This document shows, piece by piece, positions 26,821 through 35,052 of a DNA stretch of 64,000 bases. The stretch is from positions 1 to 64,000 of the forward strand of contig CAZTWL010000006.1 of NCBI GenBank assembly GCA_964617825.1, read 5' to 3'. Made by a program: the position numbers and the translations under genes. How positions within the stretch are numbered: position 1 is the first letter of the stretch; the number at the start of each line of letters is the position of its first letter. The notes beneath the pieces are model-generated. The model saw nothing but the letters and a program-made list of their open reading frames with translations. It searched no databases and was not told the DNA's origin. Source of the stretch: VSJD01 sp964617825. GTDB taxonomy: Bacteria > Verrucomicrobiota > Kiritimatiellia > JAAZAB01.

Positions 26821-29484
26821 TTACCAGGGCGAGGTCCAGCGGTACCACCCATAGGCGGAGAGCATAATCGTCCACTTCCCGGTGACGTAATTATAGATTG
26901 CCGGATCGTCCGTGCCATCCCCGTCATAATCCGCCGGCACCGGAATGCACCGGCCGCTGCCCAGGAAAACGCCATAAGCCGCCGAGTCATATTCCCAGGA
27001 ACTGTATGCAGACAGTTTGATGCGCAACCGTCCGGTGCCGGGCTCGTAGATGGCCGGATCCGCGCAGCCGTCGCCATCGTAATCCGCCACGGCGGGAACA
27101 TAAGCCTGGCCGCCAAAGGATACGAGCGTGACAACCGAGGCTCCGAACATGACTTTCCAAGTTCCGGTGGAAGGTTGGTAGGTTGCCATTTCCGCCGTGC
27201 CGTCGCCGTTATAATCGGCCGATGCCGCCATCGAGCCTTCGCCGCCCATGGTCTTCAATATCGTTGCATACGCATTCTTCGACATGCGTAACCGCCATTC
27301 CGCGGTTCCATCCTTGTAAACCGTGGGATCGGCCAAGCCGTCCCCGTCATAATCGGCTGCGGACGGCAGGCATCCGGCCACATCGATCAAACCTGAGAAT
27401 GTGGCGATATCGTAGTTGTAACGCGACAACGCGATTTGCCATTGGCCTGTGCATGCCTGATATGCCGCCGGATCGGCCAAGCCGTCCCCGTCAAAATCGG
27501 CGGTCACCAGCCGGTAGCCGGGTCCGCCGATCGTGAAATTGTAGGTCAGCAGGTCATAGAGCCTGGTCGACAAACGCACCGAAAATTTGGCGCTGGCGGC
27601 ATCGTAAAGGGCAAAATCGGTCTGGCCGTCTCCGTCGTAATCGGCGCCGCCCGCGTCGTTGGCCGGAATTGTTGGCGCATAGCCCCAGGTAAAGCTGGAC
27701 CCGACCTGAACCGGGACTAACGAAGCGCCATTGGCATTGCCTGACTGGCCATAATTATTGGCGCCCCAGGCCCAGAGCGAGCCATCCGCCTTGAGCGCCA
27801 GGCAATGCCAGACGCCGACGGAAATCGCCACCCAGTCATTATCTGTGCCGATGCGGATGGGTACGGCTTGAACATGTGCGGTTACAGTATATAAATCAAG
27901 GTCATAGTCTAACCAGCTGTAGCCCCAGGCCCAGAGCGAGCCATCCGCCTTGAGCGCCAGGCATTGCGGATTCACATCGGTTATTTGACACATGTATGAC
28001 ACTTGATTCACAATTGTCTGGTTCCGCATGGAAACGGCAATCGCGGTCCAATTACTGTCTGTCCCCACGCGGGTGGGCACATCGGTCCTCATCACGTTGG
28101 TGCCCAGCCCCAGCCGGCCATAGGCAAAGGCATAATTGTCGGTATAAGCAATATCCTTGTAAACGCTGTAAACGAGGCCGGGCCACCAAACGTACCCATT
28201 GTCGCCCCAGGCCCAGAGCGAACCATCGGTTTTGATCGCAAAGCTGCATGCCGCCCCGGCGGCAACCTTGGCCCAATCGGAGTCGGCGCCCACACGGGTA
28301 GGCGTGTTAGTCGCGAGCAGCGTCGAGGCGCCCAAGCCCAGCACGCCGTAAAAATTAGTCCAAATCAAATCGTATTCTCCGTTGGTGTCGATGGCATAAA
28401 CCTCTTTGGTCCAGGCGTTCTGGCCCCAGGCCCAGAGCGAGCCGTCCGACTTGACCGCCAAACTATGGTCGCACCCGGCCGCGGCGGTCACCCAATCCGT
28501 GGCGGTCCCGATTTGTGTGGGCGCCGTCACCGGTTGGATATAATCGTTGCAGACGTATTCGCTGGTTGAGCCGATTCCATTGGTTTCCGCCCAGGTTGTC
28601 ACCAGCAGATCGAGCCCCAAGCCCAGGGCGCCCTTTGCATAATTGATCGTGCGATTGGTGGCGCTATTGATCGCGATGGTGCAGGTCCCTTTGCCGTCAT
28701 AGCCCCAGCTCCACAGGGAACCGTTTTGCTTCAGCGCCAGCGTGTGCTCGCTGCCGGGAGCGACATCCAGCCAGTCGGAATCCGTTCCGATGCGCGTGGG
28801 CGTCCCGACACTGGCGGAATAAATATTGGTGACGATGTTCGTGGTAACAGTTGATGTCAAATTCTTGGCCACGGTAAGCTTATAGGTATGGTTGGTATAA
28901 ATAAACGTTTCGGCCACTATCCGGTTGCCCAGGCCGAGCGCGCCCCGGCCGACATACAACGTCGCTGGCTCATTGGTCGTATACACCTCGCAAAGATCGC
29001 CGTCGTAGCCCCAGGCCCAGAGCGACCCGTCTTTCTGCAAGCCGAAGGCATGATGGGCATTCGCGGGCAGGTAGCTGGTCAGATCGTATTCGTATTCGTA
29101 GCTTATCCCGGGAGCAGCATAAATGCCTACCCAATTTGCGCCGGAGCCGACCCGCGTGGGCGTGTTGGTTGAATACCCGGTGGTAATGTAATGGCCCTTG
29201 CGCACGGTGGCGGCTGCGAACAGGGCTTTGCTCAAACAGCGCGGCAGATTCAAGCCCAATTGATTGGCTTCCTGCATCAGGGACAGGTCATCGACAGTGT
29301 AGTCCGCTACAAGGAGAGTCTGGTTGCCGTTATAGCCCCAGGCCCAGAGCGAGCCGTCGGCTTGCAAACCGAAACTGCCGTCAAAGCCGGCGGAAATGAC
29401 GCCGGCCTGCGCAGGGACCGAACCGCTGGAGAGGAACCCGGCGGCGATACCGATTGCACACCAAAATTTAAGTTTCACACTCAT
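26821..29484 (-). CDS. Exported RCC1-repeat/FG-GAP-like repeat protein
   Basis: The 887-residue protein starts at 29484 (MSVKLKFWCAIG), with GGAGG 8 nt upstream and a signal peptide. Its first two thirds contain seven copies of a DGSLWAWGYN-type motif in the RCC1 pattern, forming a beta-propeller. The C-terminal third has six YDGDGxxDPAIY-type units spaced about 45-50 residues, a calcium-binding FG-GAP/VCBS-like repeat. The protein is probably surface-exposed or secreted; partner unknown. It ends close to the terminator shared with hemW. Confidence 0.85.
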   Translation of the reverse strand: MSVKLKFWCAIGIAAGFLSSGSVPAQAGVISAGFDGSFGLQADGSLWAWGYNGNQTLLVADYTVDDLSLMQEANQLGLNLPRCLSKALFAAATVRKGHYITTGYSTNTPTRVGSGANWVGIYAAPGISYEYEYDLTSYLPANAHHAFGLQKDGSLWAWGYDGDLCEVYTTNEPATLYVGRGALGLGNRIVAETFIYTNHTYKLTVAKNLTSTVTTNIVTNIYSASVGTPTRIGTDSDWLDVAPGSEHTLALKQNGSLWSWGYDGKGTCTIAINSATNRTINYAKGALGLGLDLLVTTWAETNGIGSTSEYVCNDYIQPVTAPTQIGTATDWVTAAAGCDHSLAVKSDGSLWAWGQNAWTKEVYAIDTNGEYDLIWTNFYGVLGLGASTLLATNTPTRVGADSDWAKVAAGAACSFAIKTDGSLWAWGDNGYVWWPGLVYSVYKDIAYTDNYAFAYGRLGLGTNVMRTDVPTRVGTDSNWTAIAVSMRNQTIVNQVSYMCQITDVNPQCLALKADGSLWAWGYSWLDYDLDLYTVTAHVQAVPIRIGTDNDWVAISVGVWHCLALKADGSLWAWGANNYGQSGNANGASLVPVQVGSSFTWGYAPTIPANDAGGADYDGDGQTDFALYDAASAKFSVRLSTRLYDLLTYNFTIGGPGYRLVTADFDGDGLADPAAYQACTGQWQIALSRYNYDIATFSGLIDVAGCLPSAADYDGDGLADPTVYKDGTAEWRLRMSKNAYATILKTMGGEGSMAASADYNGDGTAEMATYQPSTGTWKVMFGASVVTLVSFGGQAYVPAVADYDGDGCADPAIYEPGTGRLRIKLSAYSSWEYDSAAYGVFLGSGRCIPVPADYDGDGTDDPAIYNYVTGKWTIMLSAYGWYRWTSPW

Positions 29485-29739
29485 TGGCTTTGCCTCCGGA
29501 CTGTTGATTGCCGTCTGTTCGAAAATCGCCTTGTTACCAGCAACACCTCGCCTTCCAATCCTCCTTTCCAAAACAGTTCCACCCTTTCCCGCAGGCGAGG
29601 AAGATTTTTACGCGCAGACCCTGCGGTCTTTCAATTTAATAAGATGGATTAATATACGTGACATTCCTGCAATACAAGAAAATACTTTGTTCTTTACCGG
29701 CAATGAATTATGATGCCCGCGGATTTTATGGGAGCAAGC

Positions 29740-30624
29740 ATGCCGTCAAACTGGACCAAAGCGCTGATGGAACTGATTCGGCGGACCTCGGCGGACCTGC
29801 CGCAGGATGTGGAAGCGGCCCTGCGCAAGGCCCGACGGCATGAAAAGCCGCAGTCTTCTGCGCGCTGGGCGCTCGATACCATCCTGGCCAATATCCGGTT
29901 GGCGCGCGAACGCCGGGCGCCGCTCTGCCAGGACACGGGCACGCTGATGTTTTACTGCACAATCCCCCTGCGTTTCGACACCCGCCGGTTGACCGCCGCC
30001 ATCAATGCGGCTGTGCGCCAGGCCACGGTTCTGGGCAGCCTGCGGCCTAATGCGATCGATCCGCTCACGGGGTGTTCCTGTAGCAATAATCTCGGACCCG
30101 GCGCGCCGGTGATCCATTTTGAGTTCGCTCCGTGCCGGAACGTGGCCGTCCGGCTTGTCATGAAGGGCGGCGGCAGCGAGAACGTGAGCACCCAGTTCAG
30201 CCTGCCGGATGTGCGCCTCAAGGCCGGGCGCGATTTGGAAGGCGTGCGCCGCTGTCTGCTTGCGGCCGTGGTGCAGGCCCAGGGCAACGGGTGCGCGCCC
30301 GGCGTCCTGGGCGTTTGCATCGGCGGCGACCGTGCCACCGGCGCCGCCTGCGCCAAGCGCCAGTTCCTGCGGCCCTTAAACGACCACGCCCCGGACAAGT
30401 CGCTGGCCGCGCTGGAGCGCCAGGCGCTGGCCGACGCGCAAAAGCTGGGCATCGGGCCCATGGGCTTTGGCGGCGCCACCACGCTTTTGGGCGTCAAGAT
30501 CGGTGCCCTGACCCGTTTGCCGGCCTGTTATTTTGTGAGCGTGGCTTACATGTGCTGGGCGTTTCGCCGGCGGGGCATCGTGCTGGATGCCGCCGGCCGA
30601 GTTGTGCGCTCATTGTACGATTGA
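29740..30624 (+). CDS. Class I fumarate hydratase, alpha subunit
   Basis: The 294-residue protein matches the N-terminal part of iron-sulfur fumarase/L-tartrate dehydratase: LCQDTGTLMFY, NAIDPLTGCSCSNN, KGGGSENVSTQF, CAPGVLGVCIGGDRATGA and IGPMGFGGATTLLGVKIG. The cysteines in CQDTG, GCSCSNN-type and VCIGGDR segments hold the 4Fe-4S cluster. I prefer ATG 29740 (GGGAG 6 nt upstream) over 29710. It pairs with the beta subunit gene downstream to interconvert fumarate and malate; tartrate cannot be excluded. Confidence 0.9.
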   Translation: MPSNWTKALMELIRRTSADLPQDVEAALRKARRHEKPQSSARWALDTILANIRLARERRAPLCQDTGTLMFYCTIPLRFDTRRLTAAINAAVRQATVLGSLRPNAIDPLTGCSCSNNLGPGAPVIHFEFAPCRNVAVRLVMKGGGSENVSTQFSLPDVRLKAGRDLEGVRRCLLAAVVQAQGNGCAPGVLGVCIGGDRATGAACAKRQFLRPLNDHAPDKSLAALERQALADAQKLGIGPMGFGGATTLLGVKIGALTRLPACYFVSVAYMCWAFRRRGIVLDAAGRVVRSLYD

Positions 30625-30674
30625 AAAGTGGCCGCACCTGAGGGCTGTAGGTCGATATGCAGATGAGGCGGCCG

Positions 30675-31256
30675 ATGACGGAAAATCGAAAATCAAAAAT
30701 GCCCGTAATCCTGACATATCCATTTACCCCGGCGGCCGTGCGCCGGCTGAAAGTTGGCCAACAGGTGCTCCTTTCCGGAAGGATTTTCACCGGTCGCGAC
30801 CGGCTGCATAAATTTTTGGCGGAAGGCGGGCGCGCGCCGGTCTCCTTGAAGCATGGGGCCATCTACCATTGCGGGCCGGTGGTGATCAGGGAAAAGGGCC
30901 AGTGGCGCGTGCGCGCTGCCGGGCCGACCACTTCCATCCGCGAAGAGCCCTACATGCCGGCAATCATCGGGCAGCAGGGCCTGACGGTGATTATCGGCAA
31001 AGGCGGAATGGGCGCGGGCACGCTGCAGGCTTGCCGCCGCTACGGGTGCGTTTACCTCCATGCCGTGGGCGGAGCCGCCCAGGTCCTGGCCGATGCGGTC
31101 AAAAATGTCGGCGGGGTCCATTTCCGGGAAACCTTTGGGCCGACGGAAGCTTTGTGGGAGCTGGAAGTCGTCGATTTTCCCTGCCTGGTGACAATGGATG
31201 CGCACGGTCACAGTTTACATGCTGCGATTGCCCAGCGGTCGGCAAACCGAATATAA
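30675..31256 (+). CDS. Class I fumarate hydratase, beta subunit
   Basis: The 193-residue protein matches the C-terminal domain of class I fumarase: VLLSGRIFTGRDRLHKFLA, IYHCGPVV, GPTTSIREEPYMPAIIG, VIIGKGGMGAGTLQACRRYG and HFRETFGPTEALWELEV. It supplies substrate-binding residues to the alpha subunit encoded 50 nt upstream. GAGGCGG lies close to ATG 30675; ATG 30699 is possible. The split arrangement is common in anaerobes and archaea. Confidence 0.9.
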   Translation: MTENRKSKMPVILTYPFTPAAVRRLKVGQQVLLSGRIFTGRDRLHKFLAEGGRAPVSLKHGAIYHCGPVVIREKGQWRVRAAGPTTSIREEPYMPAIIGQQGLTVIIGKGGMGAGTLQACRRYGCVYLHAVGGAAQVLADAVKNVGGVHFRETFGPTEALWELEVVDFPCLVTMDAHGHSLHAAIAQRSANRI

Positions 31257-31293
31257 AGACAAGTAATGTCCGTGAATTGAGTTAAAAAACGCC

Positions 31294-32223
31294 ATGCGCA
31301 TAATTTTCATGGGTTCAGCGGAGTTGGCTTGTCCCTGCCTTGATCGCCTGCTGGCCAATCCGGCGGACCGGGTTGTCGGCGTGGTGACCCAGCCGGATCG
31401 GCCCAAGGGGCGCGCGCTCCGGATGGCGCCCTGTCCGGTGCATGCGCATGTGGCGGGGCGGGGCATTCCCGTCATGACGCCTGATAATATCAACGCACCC
31501 GAAAGCGTGGCCGCGCTGCGGGCCTTGGCGCCGGACCTGATTGTTGTGGTGGCCTACGGCCAGTTCCTGAAGGCGGAGATCCTGACGATGGCCAGGCTCG
31601 GACCGGCCATCAATGTGCATGCCTCGCTCCTGCCGAAATACCGCGGGGCGGCGCCCATCCAATGGGCGGTGGCCAACGGCGAATCGGAAACCGGCGTCAC
31701 CACGATGTTTGTCAATGCGCGCATGGATGCCGGCGACATGATCGATCGGCTGGTGGAACCGATCCGGCCGGAGGATACGGCCGGCAGTCTGCATGATCGC
31801 CTGGCCCGCTGCGGGGCGGACCTGCTGGCGCGAACGATCGAGGCCGCGCGGCAAGGGACGATCCGCGGCCAGCCGCAGAACGAGGCGGAGGCCACTTTTG
31901 CGCCGCGCATCAAAAAAGCCGATGGACATATCGATTGGCGCCTGCCGGCCATGCAGATCCATAATCGCGTGCGGGGCTTTAATCCCTGGCCGGGCTGCTC
32001 CTGCGAACTGCCCCCGGCGGGTATTGTCCGCGTTTTGAAAACGCGGGTGGAGCCCGGACGTAATGCGGCGGCGGGCGTCATCCTGGAAGCTGCCGGCGAG
32101 GGGCCCTTGATTCAGTCCGGAAAGGATGCCCTGCGCCTTCTGGAGGTCCAGCCGGAAGGCCGCAAAGTCATGACCGGCGCCGCCTTCCTCCGCGGCCATC
32201 CGCTGGCCGCCGGCAACCTTTAA
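31294..32223 (+). CDS. fmt: Methionyl-tRNA formyltransferase
   Basis: The 309-residue protein has the formyltransferase core: MRIIFMGSAELACPCL, QPDRPKGRA, the catalytic SLLPKYRGAAPIQWA loop with Asn-His before it (INVHASLLPKYRG), TGVTTMFVNARMDAGDM, and a C-terminal OB-like domain (IHNRVRGFNPWPG). It transfers formyl from 10-formyltetrahydrofolate to Met-tRNA for initiation. It ends 4 nt inside the convergent oxidoreductase gene. No def gene is adjacent. Confidence 0.95.
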   Translation: MRIIFMGSAELACPCLDRLLANPADRVVGVVTQPDRPKGRALRMAPCPVHAHVAGRGIPVMTPDNINAPESVAALRALAPDLIVVVAYGQFLKAEILTMARLGPAINVHASLLPKYRGAAPIQWAVANGESETGVTTMFVNARMDAGDMIDRLVEPIRPEDTAGSLHDRLARCGADLLARTIEAARQGTIRGQPQNEAEATFAPRIKKADGHIDWRLPAMQIHNRVRGFNPWPGCSCELPPAGIVRVLKTRVEPGRNAAAGVILEAAGEGPLIQSGKDALRLLEVQPEGRKVMTGAAFLRGHPLAAGNL

Positions 32224-33272
32224 TTGTTGACGGCGACGCGGCGGCCGGTGCGGTGCGACTTGTAGATTGCCAGCACGATTTCCACCGTGTGCCGCGCCGA
32301 AGCGGCGGGCACGAACGGCGGCCGGTGCGACCGAATTGCATCGACAAAATCGGCGATTTGAGCCGGATGGCCCAGGCCATAATAGTCCTTGCCGACCGCC
32401 AGGGCGGGATCCTCGTTGAGCGCCGCCATTTCAGCCTGGATGCGTTCGGCCAGCGCCTTGTCGCCAAACACAATCTTGGCCGACTTGTTATTGCGCATTT
32501 CCACCGATCCGGCCGTGCCATGAATTGACAATGTTGAATCCCAGCCGAAGTGACTCGAGCTCGTGGCCTCGATTGTTCCCAACGCGCCTGACTTGAACTG
32601 GAGTGCGGCCGTGGCCGTGTCTTCCGTCTCGATTACGCCCTGGTGCGTCAGGTTGGTGCATGTGCCGCTGACTGACGCCACGCCGCCCATGATCCAGGCC
32701 AGGGAGTCGATAAAGTGGATGGCCTGGTTGATGAGGACCGAGCCGCCCTCCATTTCCCACGTGCCGCGCCACTTGTCAGCCCGGTAATATTCGTTGGTTC
32801 GCAGACAGAACACCTGGGTGTTGGCCGTCAGGATTGTCCCGAAGGTTCCTTCGTCAACCAGCCGCTTCATATAGCGGACAACCGGTTCGAACCGATGCTG
32901 GAACACGCCCTCGAATACCAGTTCCGGGTGTTTGGCGTGCGCCGCCAGCATGGCCTGCATCTTGGCCGATGTTGCAGACAGGGCTTTTTCGCAAAGCACA
33001 TGCTTGCCGGCCTTGAGCGCCGCCACCGCAATCGGAGAGTGGGACGCATGATCGGTGCAGATCGAAATGCCGGCAACCGACTTGTCTTTTAATACCTGGC
33101 GGAAGTCCGTCGTTGTTTTGGCGATGCCATAGGTCTCGGCCGCTTTTTTGGCCTTGGCTTCCACCAGGTCGCAGGCCCAAGCCAGTTCCACGTCCGGCAG
33201 TTTGCGATAGCTTGCCAAATGACTGGGCGAGACCACGCCGCAGCCGATGATTCCAATCCTGATTTTATTCAT
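32220..33272 (-). CDS. Gfo/Idh/MocA-family oxidoreductase
   Basis: The 350-residue protein has an N-terminal Rossmann fold (RIGIIGCGVVSPSHL), the Lys of the CEKALSATSAK motif where EKP is usual, and a C-terminal alpha/beta substrate domain with GGSVLINQAIHFIDSLAW. The family oxidises or reduces sugars and derivatives with NAD(P). Substrate is unknown. It overlaps the fmt stop by 4 nt on the opposite strand. A mobile element lies 117 nt upstream of its start. Confidence 0.9.
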   Translation of the reverse strand: MNKIRIGIIGCGVVSPSHLASYRKLPDVELAWACDLVEAKAKKAAETYGIAKTTTDFRQVLKDKSVAGISICTDHASHSPIAVAALKAGKHVLCEKALSATSAKMQAMLAAHAKHPELVFEGVFQHRFEPVVRYMKRLVDEGTFGTILTANTQVFCLRTNEYYRADKWRGTWEMEGGSVLINQAIHFIDSLAWIMGGVASVSGTCTNLTHQGVIETEDTATAALQFKSGALGTIEATSSSHFGWDSTLSIHGTAGSVEMRNNKSAKIVFGDKALAERIQAEMAALNEDPALAVGKDYYGLGHPAQIADFVDAIRSHRPPFVPAASARHTVEIVLAIYKSHRTGRRVAVNN

Positions 33273-33389
33273 ATTTTCATTCTTGTGGATGCCTGCAGTT
33301 ATGTGCGGAATCCAAGGTTAAGCAACGCGGTTACAAATCAATGTTATGCACTTCCGCCGGCGGCGGATAAAGTCATCATCAATCAGGTC

Positions 33390-33586
33390 CACTGGCGTCC
33401 TACAGGGGGGCGCCTCGGACTGTAGACTGCAGGCCGAAGGCTGTAGGTCGGAATCGAATAAATCCAAGTTGGAAAAACTGGAACTGAGGATTTTGAAGAG
33501 CTTTTCATAATCATCGCTTTTCTTGGTGTTTTCCTACGGTCTACGGCCCACAGCCCTCAGCCAGAGCATCCTGTGGGATGCTAATG
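33390..33586. mobile_element. Short non-autonomous element E2 (core type B)
   Basis: The element is 197 bp, begins CACTGGCGTCC and ends GGGATGCTAATG. Perfect 9-bp direct repeats AATCAGGTC flank it at 33381-33389 and 33587-33595. The right end holds the hairpin AGCATCCTGTGGGATGCT. The core contains AAAACTGGAACTGAGG, matching the cores at 39127 and 48009. Confidence 0.85.
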
Positions 33587-33631
33587 AATCAGGTCATAAC
33601 GTTTTTGGCGCCAAACGTTGCCATAAGATTT

Positions 33632-34588
33632 TCAGGCAAGTGTCTTGTAAAACGCCTTCTTGTTCGCTTGGCGCTCTTTTTCCTGGGCGGCATCCAGCAG
33701 ATAAAGTTGCCATTCCTCCTGGAACCGGCAGGTTTGGCCGGGGGCCAGGTCGTATACGGGGCTCGTGGGCTCCAGTTCGACCATGAGCATGTGATCTTTG
33801 AATTTCGGGTCGCTGAGCCAAACGCTGACAGGCCAGTTGGCCAGGGGATACACCCCGGGAACAATGCTGTATCGCTTCATGTAAATCAAATTATCCTGGA
33901 CGTAGGCCATCCAGCCGTCCGTGCCTTTCATGATGGTTTGGCAGACGGTCCCCAGCGGTTTTACCGTCAGGATGCCATCCGCATATTGAAATTGCTCGGC
34001 CGCGGCGGCGCGGCTCGATCTCGGCGAAGTAAACAATTCGCCGTCCTTCGAGCCGATGAATGCCCAGCCTTCCGGCCATTGCGCATCGGCGGTTACCGGA
34101 ATGTCCAGGTTGCATGGTCCGACTGTCCAGGTCCGATCCCAAATGCTCACTTTGTTTCTATGTTTTGACCGGTTCTGCACGGTTTGGGCAATGACGACCT
34201 TGCCGGTAGCGGGATCGATCTCAATATCGCGCACAATTTGGAGGCCGGTTGTGGGGCCGACGGGACTGACCGCGGTCAGGTGATTCGGCGATTTGAGCTC
34301 CACGGTATATTCGCCGATCCATAAACATGGTTCCTTGACGCTGATATTTTCGCCGCCTTTTTCGTCCAACAGGTCGAATTGGCTGCCTCCGGGCATGAAA
34401 AAGCCCTTGGCGCGCAAAGTGGCGCCCCACAAGGCCGGATCCTGCCAGAAGATATTACGCCCGATGGGACCATATTCCATGATCCGCGCGCCGACATCTG
34501 CCACGACCACGATCTGCATGGATGGCGTTTGAAAGCAATAAACGTTTGACCAGCCTTTATAATCGATGCGTGTCCAGCCGTTCTGCAT
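33632..34588 (-). CDS. DUF4380-like protein (aldose epimerase-like fold)
   Basis: The 318-residue protein starts at 34588, where GGAG lies 5-6 nt upstream; longer frames run into element E3. Motifs such as ADVGARIMEYGPIGRNIFWQ, FFMPGGSQFDLLDEKGG, NPQNR-like AQTVQNRSKHRNKVSIWDRT and VELEPTSPVYDLAPGQTCRF are typical of DUF4380 proteins, which have a galactose-mutarotase-like beta-sandwich. It may bind or epimerise a sugar. It is bracketed by elements E2 and E3, each about 45 nt away. Confidence 0.75.
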   Translation of the reverse strand: MQNGWTRIDYKGWSNVYCFQTPSMQIVVVADVGARIMEYGPIGRNIFWQDPALWGATLRAKGFFMPGGSQFDLLDEKGGENISVKEPCLWIGEYTVELKSPNHLTAVSPVGPTTGLQIVRDIEIDPATGKVVIAQTVQNRSKHRNKVSIWDRTWTVGPCNLDIPVTADAQWPEGWAFIGSKDGELFTSPRSSRAAAAEQFQYADGILTVKPLGTVCQTIMKGTDGWMAYVQDNLIYMKRYSIVPGVYPLANWPVSVWLSDPKFKDHMLMVELEPTSPVYDLAPGQTCRFQEEWQLYLLDAAQEKERQANKKAFYKTLA

Positions 34589-34633
34589 GTTTTCTCCAGT
34601 GGTTATTGTGTAGTTGCTTCTGTTTAGTTGTTC

Positions 34634-34817
34634 CATTGGCGTCCCATAGGGCCGCCGAAGGGCTGAAGACTGCAGGCTGTAGTCCGTAGGTTCGAACACG
34701 CAAAATGCAGATCCATAAAACCGAAACTATGGTTTTTGCATCTGGCTGATGATTGCCCGTTTTCCTACAGTCCACGGTCCACAGTCTACGTTCTGAGCAT
34801 CCTATGGGATGCTCATG
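34634..34817. mobile_element. Short non-autonomous element E3 (core type A)
   Basis: The element is 184 bp, begins CATTGGCGTCCC and ends GGGATGCTCATG. The flanking 9-mers TAGTTGTTC (34625-34633) and TTGTTGTCC (34818-34826) match at 7 of 9 positions in register, consistent with an older insertion. The core contains AAAACCGAAACTATGGTTTT, related to the copies at 60389 and 62255. It lies 45 nt upstream of the DUF4380-like gene. Confidence 0.75.
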
Positions 34818-35052
34818 TTGTTGTCCCTTTAATACCTGAAAATCAGATGAGTTTGTGGATTTCAGAATTCGAAGTCAATTATTATGTGGCCTTCCCGGGA
34901 TAGGCGGCGGCCTTTCGGGATGGCGGATGGAGAAACGTGAGATGACATGTTCGTGATGACGAACGTGGCGAGGTGGTTGGACATTGCCGGGGATAAACGT
35001 AATACAAAATCCGACGCTAAACCCGAAGGAGCCTATTCTGTGTAATCGGCTT

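Noticed and set aside
33390..34817. Composite transposon made of two elements around one gene
   Set aside because: Each element has its own internal pair of 9-bp repeats, so they inserted separately; the outer flanks do not match.
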